Below the pieces are notes generated by a model that saw only the letters and a program-made list of their open reading frames with translations, was not told where the DNA came from and did not search any database. Both the position numbers and the translations under genes were made by a program. Below, piece after piece: positions 7,638 to 13,812 of a DNA stretch of 14,087 nt. The DNA is from Gammaproteobacteria bacterium (lineage in GTDB: Bacteria > Pseudomonadota > Gammaproteobacteria > UBA9339). The stretch lies in assembly GCA_018814965.1 (NCBI GenBank), contig JAHIYS010000113.1, forward strand, positions 1-14,087, in the 5' to 3' direction. Position 1 is the first letter of the stretch; every line of letters begins with the position of its first letter.

Positions 7638-9140
7638 TTATATAAATTTAACTACCAAAGGATCAGCAAGAATACTTCTTACCTCTGGCAACAAATCCAT
7701 AGCCATAATCCCCAATTTACCATGTTTTGCTGCCACTAAATCTCCAGCCATAGCGTGCAACAATACAGCCAACTTTGCCCCATCAAACAAACTCAAGCCC
7801 TGAGCCACTAACCCTGCAATCATACCACTTAAAACATCACCCATACCAGCACTTGCCATACCTGGATTGCCAGCATCACAAACTCTAATTCTTTCATCAG
7901 CAACTGCTATCAAAGTACCAGCCCCCTTTAAAATACAAACACCACCAAATTCTTTTTGCATTTTTTGTAGCGCTTGTAATCTATCGGATTGAATTTTAGC
8001 AGTTTCAGTACCGAGCAATCTTGCCGCTTCTTTTGGATGAGGGGTTAAAATCCAATTTTCCTTACATTTGCAATTAGAAGACAGGATATTTAATGCATCA
8101 GCGTCTACCACCATAGATTTCTTACTCTCTAGTGCCATATTAAATAGACTTTTAGCCCAATGTGACTGCCCCAAACCAGGACCAATAACTATAACACCTG
8201 CTTTATACAATAAAGGCTGCAATTGTTTCGCTGTGCTTATCCCATATGCCATAATCTCAGGACAAACCCCATTGATCACTAAAGCATTTTTGGGCCTAGT
8301 CGCAACAGTAACCAAACCTGCCCCCACTCTAAATGCTGCTTCTGCTGCCATACGAACAGCACCACCCATCCCATAATCACCACCAATAACTAACACATGC
8401 CCAAAATCACCTTTATGAGCTGTACGTTTCCGCGGCATTAAGGGTTTTATTTCTTGAGTCAAATCCAATTTTTGCGCATACGCATCTATGCCTTGAAATA
8501 ACTTTTTTGATAGCCCCAAATCACTACGAACTATATTTCCACAATAATCGCGTGCCTGACCTATATACAAACCTATTTTATATCCGATAAAGGTTATTGT
8601 TGTCGTGGCTCTAATTGCCTCTCCTAAAACATTGCCAGTATCTGCATCGATACCCGATGGCACATCAAGAGATAATATCTGAATTTTACTAGCATTAATT
8701 GCTTTAATTACCTTTTTAAATTTAACGCTGACTATTCCTGCCAAACCTGTACCCAAAATCGCATCTACTATTACATCCGCCCCAACTAACTCCTTAGCAT
8801 CAAATGGTTTGGCTTTAATTTTAAGCTTTTGACACTTTAGTGCTGCTCTTTTGGCTGCACCGCTTAAATCATCATAAGACACAACCTGTAGAATCCTCAC
8901 CTTAAATTTAGCCATTTTTGCCAAACGCGCAACCACATACCCATCTCCAGCATTATTCCCCTTACCACAAACTACAACGATATTTCTAGCTTTAGGCCAT
9001 TGTTTTTTAAGTTCATAAAACGCTGCTTTCCCTGCTTGCTGCATAAGCACATCAACACTAATCCCAAATTTTTTAATAGCCGCTTCTTCTAGCTTGCGAA
9101 TTTGTCCAACTTGATATAATAAGGTAGAACTATTTTGCAT
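7638..9140 (-). CDS. nnr: bifunctional NAD(P)HX epimerase / ADP-dependent NAD(P)HX dehydratase
   Basis: This enzyme repairs hydrated NADH and NADPH. The N-terminal NnrE half interconverts R and S epimers, and the C-terminal NnrD half dehydrates S-NAD(P)HX using ADP. The 500 residues show the whole fusion. The epimerase (about 1-215) has GKGNNAGDGYVVAR at 59-72 and DVPSGID at 159-165. The dehydratase (about 235-490) has KGDFGHVLVIGG at 243-254, GPGLG at 320-324, LTPHPKEAARLLG at 365-377, KGAGT at 405-409 and GNPGMASAGMGDVLSG at 424-439, including D435. The ATG follows AGGAAAT with a 6-7 nt spacing. It diverges from queG with 11 bp between start codons, so its 5' end holds the queG promoter. 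tsaE follows after 155 bp, as in the E. coli order. Confidence 0.96.
   Translation of the reverse strand: MQNSSTLLYQVGQIRKLEEAAIKKFGISVDVLMQQAGKAAFYELKKQWPKARNIVVVCGKGNNAGDGYVVARLAKMAKFKVRILQVVSYDDLSGAAKRAALKCQKLKIKAKPFDAKELVGADVIVDAILGTGLAGIVSVKFKKVIKAINASKIQILSLDVPSGIDADTGNVLGEAIRATTTITFIGYKIGLYIGQARDYCGNIVRSDLGLSKKLFQGIDAYAQKLDLTQEIKPLMPRKRTAHKGDFGHVLVIGGDYGMGGAVRMAAEAAFRVGAGLVTVATRPKNALVINGVCPEIMAYGISTAKQLQPLLYKAGVIVIGPGLGQSHWAKSLFNMALESKKSMVVDADALNILSSNCKCKENWILTPHPKEAARLLGTETAKIQSDRLQALQKMQKEFGGVCILKGAGTLIAVADERIRVCDAGNPGMASAGMGDVLSGMIAGLVAQGLSLFDGAKLAVLLHAMAGDLVAAKHGKLGIMAMDLLPEVRSILADPLVVKFI
9094..9120 (+). promoter_or_regulatory. extended -10 promoter for queG inside the nnr coding start
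   Basis: TATAAT at 9115-9120 is a perfect -10 and is preceded by TGA (9112-9114), giving the extended form TGnTATAAT. A weak -35, TTGCGA (9094-9099), is 15 bp upstream; extended -10 promoters tolerate this. Transcription would begin near 9127, about 25 nt before the queG ATG. The element lies within the first fifteen or so codons of nnr on the other strand. Confidence 0.6.
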
Positions 9141-9151
9141 AAGTATTTCCT

Positions 9152-10213
9152 ATGAACTCAAATAATAATTACGATTTTAACCAACTTGCTCTCGAGATTA
9201 AACAATTTGGTAAAGAAATTGGATTTAACCATATTGGCATAACTGACACTAGTTTTACTGAAGAGCCTGCCCACCTCAGATCATGGCTTGCCTCTGAATA
9301 TAACGGAAACATGGGGTACTTTGAAAGACATAAGGATATATATGAGCATCCACAAAAACTTATGGCTGATACAGCTCGAGTAATTTGTTGCTCCATAAGT
9401 TACCCTAAATCTAAATCATCAGCTAATCCTATAGCCTCTTTTGCTCAAACCCAGGATTATTCATCCCATATTTGCCAATTATTAAAGAAATATACTGAAA
9501 AAATATCAAGTATAACCAGCGTGTTACAGAAATTTAGAGTTTTTGCAGGAAATGCACCCATATTAGAAAAAGCATTAGCTGCAAAAGCTGGATTAGGGTG
9601 GTATGGAAAAAATTCAATCTTACTTAATTCAGATTTTGGGTCATATTTTTTCTTAGGAGAAATTTTTACTGATATTCCCCTGCCCATAGATAAACCATAT
9701 ACAGATCTTTGCGGTAATTGCTGCAAATGCCAAAATAGTTGTCCAACAAAAGCCATAATTGCACCATATAAGATCGATGCTCGACGCTGCATATCCTACC
9801 TAACAATTGAACATAAAGGCAGCATCCCTCTTGAAATTCGCCCATTAATAGGCAATAAAATTTTTGGATGCGATATATGTCAACAGGCTTGTCCCTGGAA
9901 TAATTGTATAAAATATCACGATTCATCCATATTTACTTTATCTAAAGAATTCGCTTCAGGAGATTTAATTGAATGGTTTTTATGGGATGAACTAACGTTT
10001 AAAGACAAAACCAAAGATTCCCCAATTGGTCGCATTGGTCATGAGCGTTGGTTACGTAATATTGCAGTTGCCATAGGAAACTCGATTAAAAACCATACAG
10101 CTTTAACAGCATTACAATCCAGAATAAATTATCCATCTTTACTCGTACGCGAACACATCGAATGGGGTCTAAAAACCATCTCGGACTCCATAAACAACAA
10201 CGGCACCTTATAA
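9152..10213 (+). CDS. queG: epoxyqueuosine reductase QueG, with unusual residue losses
   Basis: QueG is the cobalamin- and [4Fe-4S]-dependent enzyme that reduces epoxyqueuosine to queuosine in tRNA. The 353-residue protein aligns from its N-terminus with E. coli QueG (about 379 residues), being shorter at the C-terminus. Cluster ligands are intact: C187, C190, C193, C197 for one centre and C213, C240, C243, C247 for the other. RRCISYLTIE, GCDICQQACPWN and GHERWLRNIAVA are well kept. Two normally conserved spots differ. The VDSAP segment with the proposed catalytic Asp is AGNAP (132-136). The region corresponding to SRYALGRDYH in E. coli reads ASFAQTQDYS (95-104). The E. coli comparison is from memory. 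The start has no Shine-Dalgarno, since the space is taken by that of divergent nnr; the mRNA leader would be about 25 nt. The stop overlaps that of the convergent LuxR gene. Confidence 0.93.
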   Translation: MNSNNNYDFNQLALEIKQFGKEIGFNHIGITDTSFTEEPAHLRSWLASEYNGNMGYFERHKDIYEHPQKLMADTARVICCSISYPKSKSSANPIASFAQTQDYSSHICQLLKKYTEKISSITSVLQKFRVFAGNAPILEKALAAKAGLGWYGKNSILLNSDFGSYFFLGEIFTDIPLPIDKPYTDLCGNCCKCQNSCPTKAIIAPYKIDARRCISYLTIEHKGSIPLEIRPLIGNKIFGCDICQQACPWNNCIKYHDSSIFTLSKEFASGDLIEWFLWDELTFKDKTKDSPIGRIGHERWLRNIAVAIGNSIKNHTALTALQSRINYPSLLVREHIEWGLKTISDSINNNGTL

Positions 10214-11056
10214 TATCGATGCCAAACAATTAGCATGATAAACTTTCAATAATTGATTTCGCGAGCAAACTCCTAACCTGGTTTTTATTTTTTGCAAATG
10301 ACTTTCGACAGTACGGGAAGATACATACAATAAATTTCCAATCTCTTTGCAGGAAAGACCCTGTCCCAAATACTGTAAACACTGCATCTCTCTTGGTGTT
10401 ATATAGTATTTCAAATTATCTTTATTTATGGAATATCTTTTTAGCTTAAACCTGTTCTTCAAATTAGCGAAATTTTGACTATCTTTGAGCACAACCCCTT
10501 CCAAACGTTGCACCACCTCAGAATACTCAGGTTTATTATTAAACCAAATAATTTTCTCCCTTTTCCCTTGTTCAATCAGGTCTCTAGCCCGTTCTTTAAA
10601 ATATAATATAAAATTTTCCAATACGTCGTAATGATTAACAAAAAAGCTATATGGCGCTTTACCTGACCGAGCTATAAACCAAAACCCATCATAATATTTA
10701 TCATGTTTTTCAATAATATTAATCGAACTTTTAATACCCAACTCTTCGTATGTAGGAACCCAATAGTTACGGTCAGCTATATCTTCGATAAATACACACT
10801 TTTTTTTAAAACCTGTTTGACCTTTAAACAAAGCATCTAGAATTCTAAAATCAGCAACATGTTTTCCCTTGTTCTTAATGTACATGTAATTATTTATTTC
10901 TGGGCTAGTGCTTAAATGAAAATATCCCCCATCCAAATGTGTTTGAAAATAAATGACTGAATCTATGACGGTACTAAGAAACAAAGGGACACACAAATCA
11001 TAAAAATCCTTTGATTGGCAAAAAGACAAATATTTTGATGGCAAAATAATATTCAC
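10208..11056 (-). CDS. LuxR-type HTH regulator, copy A
   Basis: A cytoplasmic transcription regulator of about 282 residues. The last 65 residues form a LuxR/GerE helix-turn-helix (TPREMQCLQYLGQGLSCKEI ... SSRTVESHLQKIKTRLGV). The N-terminal 200 residues are not a receiver domain. They share with copy B the segments GGYFH-ST-P-IN, YYDGF and NH-x4-LENFILYF. This suggests a sensory domain, but I cannot place the classical autoinducer-binding residues in it. I chose the GTG at 11054-11056 because GGTGG lies 5 nt upstream and copy B aligns from the equivalent valine. A TTG at 11066-11068 and a GTG at 11063-11065 are other options. The stop overlaps the queG stop. The target genes and signal are unknown. 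Confidence 0.85.
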   Translation of the reverse strand: MNIILPSKYLSFCQSKDFYDLCVPLFLSTVIDSVIYFQTHLDGGYFHLSTSPEINNYMYIKNKGKHVADFRILDALFKGQTGFKKKCVFIEDIADRNYWVPTYEELGIKSSINIIEKHDKYYDGFWFIARSGKAPYSFFVNHYDVLENFILYFKERARDLIEQGKREKIIWFNNKPEYSEVVQRLEGVVLKDSQNFANLKNRFKLKRYSINKDNLKYYITPREMQCLQYLGQGLSCKEIGNLLYVSSRTVESHLQKIKTRLGVCSRNQLLKVYHANCLASIL

Positions 11057-11097
11057 AACAACCACCAATTTCTAATTGATAATGGAAGCACTATTCT

Positions 11098-11126
11098 ACA
11101 ATAAATATAGAGCGAAGTCATATCAA
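11098..11126 (-). promoter_or_regulatory. possible promoter of LuxR copy A
   Basis: On the minus strand TTGATA (11121-11126) and TATTGT (11098-11103) stand 17 bp apart in the 108-120 bp gap between the two LuxR genes. The -35 matches 5 of 6 and the -10 matches 4 of 6. TAGAAT a few bases further on is another possible -10. Copy A could also be read from the copy B promoter. Confidence 0.35.
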
Positions 11127-11176
11127 CGGGAATACCAAATCCCACCAAACCAAACCCTCATACAAACCACACCATA

Positions 11177-12037
11177 TCAAAGAGTTATGAGCTTATTAGC
11201 ATGATAAATTTTTAACGCTTGACTTACCGTTGACACGCCTAGCTTAGATTTTACATTCTGCAAATGGCTTCCAATGGTGCGCGGGGAAATATTTAAAATA
11301 TTGCTGGTCTCTTTATGAGAGAACCCCTGCCCTAAATACTGCAAACACCTTAATTCACTTAAACTTATATAAGTTTTTATCTGATTATTTTTTATCAAGT
11401 ATTTTTTCAACTTTAAAGTATTTTTTAAGTTGTTAACATCAGCACTATCTTCTACCACCTCTCCTTGCATACTACGCACCAAATTTTGATATTCCGGATA
11501 CCTATTAACCCACACAATTTTATTTTTCTCTCCATTAGAAATCAAATCATGCGCTTGTTCTCTAAAATATAATATGAAATTTTCTAACATGCCGAAATGA
11601 TTGACATAGAAACCATACATGGTTTTGCCGGGCTTGGTTGTAAAAAAGAATCCATCGTAATAATCTTCAAACCTTTCTAATATATTAACAGCACTTTTTA
11701 TATTAAATGCCTCAAACATAGGTGACAAAAAATCAGAGTGATTAATATCTTCGGCAAACAATGTCGTTCTTTTCTTAGAAATCGACTTATTACCAAATAT
11801 AACATCCATAATTTTAGCGTCGAAAATGTACTTACCCTTGCTATCAATAAATAAGAATTGGTTTATTTTTGGATCAGTACTGAAATGAAAATACCCCCCA
11901 TTATCATATATCCTATAATAGATAATAGATTCTATACCTGTACTATGAATTAATGGCTTACAAAGATCTCTAAAATCCCTTGCTTGAGAAGAATCAATAT
12001 ATTTAGGCGGGAAAACAACGCTCACTTCACTCCCCAT
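11177..12037 (-). CDS. LuxR-type HTH regulator, copy B
   Basis: A 286-residue paralogue of the downstream copy A. The C-terminal LuxR/GerE domain (about 222-284) reads SLSELRCLQYLGQGFSHKET ... SPRTIGSHLQNVKSKLGV. By hand count it shares roughly half its residues with copy A there. The N-terminal domain shows GGYFHFSTDPKIN (47-59), YYDGF (126-130) and NHFGMLENFILYF (146-158). No receiver aspartates and no hydrophobic membrane segment are visible. The ATG has a weak GGGT site. A GTG five codons in (12023-12025) has GGGGAG 4 nt upstream and matches the likely start of copy A, so the real protein may be four residues shorter. A strong sigma-70-like promoter sits just upstream. The pair arose by tandem duplication and has diverged considerably. 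Signal and targets are unknown. Confidence 0.88.
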   Translation of the reverse strand: MGSEVSVVFPPKYIDSSQARDFRDLCKPLIHSTGIESIIYYRIYDNGGYFHFSTDPKINQFLFIDSKGKYIFDAKIMDVIFGNKSISKKRTTLFAEDINHSDFLSPMFEAFNIKSAVNILERFEDYYDGFFFTTKPGKTMYGFYVNHFGMLENFILYFREQAHDLISNGEKNKIVWVNRYPEYQNLVRSMQGEVVEDSADVNNLKNTLKLKKYLIKNNQIKTYISLSELRCLQYLGQGFSHKETSNILNISPRTIGSHLQNVKSKLGVSTVSQALKIYHANKLITL

Positions 12038-12064
12038 TTATTACCCGTCATATTTATCGCTCTA

Positions 12065-12093
12065 ATTATATAACAAGAGCCATCCTATGCCAA
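12065..12093 (-). promoter_or_regulatory. strong sigma-70-type promoter of LuxR copy B
   Basis: On the minus strand TTGGCA (12088-12093) and TATAAT (12065-12070) are separated by exactly 17 bp. This is the best promoter match in the window. Transcription would start near 12058, giving a leader of about 21 nt before the ATG at 12037. It probably drives both LuxR genes. Confidence 0.7.
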
Positions 12094-12275
12094 GCCTTGC
12101 CCTCAAACTTTCACTTATCCAGCAATACACCAACACCCGAAACTTTATAATAAATCATAGAATACAGCTTTAATAGAGCACATAAAAAAGAAAACAAAAC
12201 CAGAATAAATTAAACAACAAAGTTAGCCAACCAATAAACCTTTAGCATCAGAAAAACCCTATAAACTATATTAAA

Positions 12276-12827
12276 CTACAACTGCGGAATAAGTAGATTC
12301 TTAATATAATACTTCATTTCATCTATTGAATCATAAACATCGCTTAATGCTTGATGTCTAGTCTTCTTATGAAACCCTTTAACAACATGGGGATACCACT
12401 TTCTTGCAATAATTTTCAAAACACTGACATCAAAATTGCGATAATGAAAATATTTTTCTAAATCAGGCATATAATTATATAAAAACCTTCGATCTTGACA
12501 GATCGTATTACCACACATAGGTGATTTACCCTCTGGAACATATTCACGTAAAAATTCTAAAGTAAGTTTCTCGGCCTTCCTTGTAGTGATCTTGCTTTTT
12601 TTAACCCTCTGGGTCAAGCCATTAGATCCATGCTGATTTACGCACCACTCATCCATTTTTGACAAAACCCGGTCACTGTGATGAATAGCAATAGATGGGC
12701 CTTGGTCCAAAATATTTAAATGTTTATCAGTTACTACAGTAGCAATCTCTATGATACGATCTTCGTCAGGATTTAGACCAGTCATTTCAAGATCAATCCA
12801 AATCAGATTATTTTGACTTAATTTCAT
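12276..12827 (-). CDS. orn: oligoribonuclease
   Basis: Orn is the 3'-to-5' exoribonuclease that degrades RNA dinucleotides, including pGpG from cyclic-di-GMP breakdown, to mononucleotides in the cytoplasm. The 183-residue length is typical. The DEDDh catalytic residues are all visible: D12 and E14 in WIDLEMTGL, D112 in CGNTICQDRRFL, and H158 and D163 in RHQALSDV. The ATG follows GGGAAG about 4-5 nt upstream. The gene diverges from plsY across a 218-bp gap that carries a candidate promoter overlapped by a Fur-box-like site. It is separated from queG by the LuxR pair; in E. coli orn lies close to queG. Confidence 0.97.
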   Translation of the reverse strand: MKLSQNNLIWIDLEMTGLNPDEDRIIEIATVVTDKHLNILDQGPSIAIHHSDRVLSKMDEWCVNQHGSNGLTQRVKKSKITTRKAEKLTLEFLREYVPEGKSPMCGNTICQDRRFLYNYMPDLEKYFHYRNFDVSVLKIIARKWYPHVVKGFHKKTRHQALSDVYDSIDEMKYYIKNLLIPQL

Positions 12828-12883
12828 AATGCTTCCCAGTTAAAAAGCTTGCACCACACTCAAATTGGCGTAAAATTATTCAG

Positions 12884-12913
12884 ATGATACTCATTTTCAT
12901 TAGCATATTACAA
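12884..12913 (-). promoter_or_regulatory. candidate orn promoter overlapped by a Fur-box-like site
   Basis: On the minus strand TTGTAA (12908-12913) and TATCAT (12884-12889) are 18 bp apart, about 57 bp before the orn ATG. The 19-bp sequence GCTAATGAAAATGAGTATC at 12886-12904 matches the Fur consensus GATAATGATAATCATTATC at 15 of 19 positions by hand count and covers the spacer and -10. Binding there would be expected to repress. It lies about 142 bp upstream of the plsY start. The promoter is moderate and the Fur site is a match only. Confidence 0.4.
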
Positions 12914-13045
12914 GGTTTTTATATTAACTAACCATATTCATCAATTGAATTGGAAAGAATATTCAAATGCCATAGTTTTATTGAAGATCAGGATAAAACA
13001 TGAGGCATTAAATTTCGTTGCTGAATAATATTTGGGGATAATCAT

Positions 13046-13633
13046 ATGATAATAGTAGCAATTATACTAAGTGCCGTAGCTTATATTATTGGATCGCTGT
13101 CTAGTGCAATTATTGTTTGTAAGTTCCTTAATCTACCAGATCCTCGCACCACAGGCTCAATGAATCCTGGAGCCACCAACGTACTTCGTATTGGCGGCAA
13201 AACACCGGCCATTATTACCTTGGCAGGAGATATGCTAAAAGGTTTCATCCCTGTGCTAGTTGCTCATTTAATCGGTATCAGCGGTTTCTTCCTGGGATTA
13301 GTCGCCCTATCAGCTGTTTTAGGCCATATTTTTCCAATATTCTTTAACTTCAAGGGTGGCAAAGGTGTCGCAACCGCTCTTGGGGCATTTCTAGGTTTAT
13401 CACTAATAGCTGGTATTGCAATAATTACCTGCTGGGTTTTAGTGGCGGCGATTTTACGCTATTCTTCTCTCGCCTCCATAATAGCTGCCCTGGTTGCTCC
13501 AATATTAATGCTCATTTTTGCTAACGCGGGCTATCTTTTACCAATGCTCATGATAACGCTATTATTAATTTGTGGACATATGGAAAATATTAAAAGATTA
13601 CGATCTAAAACGGAAAGCAAGATAAACTTTTAA
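13046..13633 (+). CDS. plsY: acyl-phosphate:glycerol-3-phosphate acyltransferase PlsY
   Basis: PlsY is the inner-membrane enzyme that transfers an acyl group from acyl phosphate (made by PlsX) to glycerol 3-phosphate, giving lysophosphatidic acid, the first step of phospholipid synthesis. The 195-residue protein is strongly hydrophobic, with about five membrane segments. All three signature regions are present: GSLSSA (16-21) with TGSMNPGATNVLR (36-48), HIFPIFFNFKGGKGVAT (94-110), and GHMENIKRLRSKTESK (177-192). Most family members read GSxNPG, as here. The ATG follows GGGGA with a 7-nt spacing. It diverges from orn and is followed after 179 bp by a P-type ATPase gene on the same strand. Confidence 0.96.
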   Translation: MIIVAIILSAVAYIIGSLSSAIIVCKFLNLPDPRTTGSMNPGATNVLRIGGKTPAIITLAGDMLKGFIPVLVAHLIGISGFFLGLVALSAVLGHIFPIFFNFKGGKGVATALGAFLGLSLIAGIAIITCWVLVAAILRYSSLASIIAALVAPILMLIFANAGYLLPMLMITLLLICGHMENIKRLRSKTESKINF

Positions 13634-13678
13634 TTATTAAATGGGAAAATCTCATTTGATAATTTCAAATCACTATTT

Positions 13679-13748
13679 AGATACAACGCTGGCTTTATAC
13701 TGCAATTTAGCATACTTGCTTTTTAGCTAAAGCGTTATCATTGTATCT
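13679..13748. repeat. nested inverted repeat between plsY and the P-type ATPase gene
   Basis: AGATACAA (13679-13686) and TTGTATCT (13741-13748) are perfect 8-bp inverted copies. Inside them AACGCT (13685-13690) faces AGCGTT (13731-13736), and TTTAGC (13706-13711) faces GCTAAA (13726-13731). The three pairs cannot all form without bulges, but together they allow a long interrupted hairpin beginning 45 bp after the plsY stop. No run of T follows, so it is not a classical terminator. It lies upstream of the likely promoter at 13756-13784, so it belongs to the plsY 3' region or acts as DNA. Confidence 0.45.
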
Positions 13749-13755
13749 GTATGGC

Positions 13756-13784
13756 TTGTTGCAACAAAATCAGCACTATATAGT
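13756..13784 (+). promoter_or_regulatory. candidate promoter of the P-type ATPase gene, set in palindromes
   Basis: TTGTTG (13756-13761) and TATAGT (13779-13784) are 17 bp apart, giving a start near 13791 and a leader of about 22 nt. The -35 half is part of the perfect 12-bp palindrome TTGTTGCAACAA (13756-13767). The -10 is part of the perfect 10-bp palindrome ACTATATAGT (13775-13784). The first looks like an operator half-overlapping the promoter. The -35 matches only 3 of 6. Confidence 0.45.
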
Positions 13785-13812
13785 ATGCACATATTCTATT
13801 TAAGGAATGATC

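Noticed and set aside
7590..7640. Short dyad (ATCACT ... AGTGAT) after nnr considered as a terminator
   Set aside because: The stem is 6 bp with an 18-nt loop and no T run follows. It is too weak to call.
9457..9926. Cysteine- and tyrosine-bearing minus-strand frames opposite queG
   Set aside because: They overlap each other and the iron-sulfur part of QueG, which is unmistakable on the plus strand.
12180..12275. T-rich stretch (minus strand) after orn considered as an intrinsic terminator
   Set aside because: The T-rich run exists, but I found no stable G:C stem directly before it.
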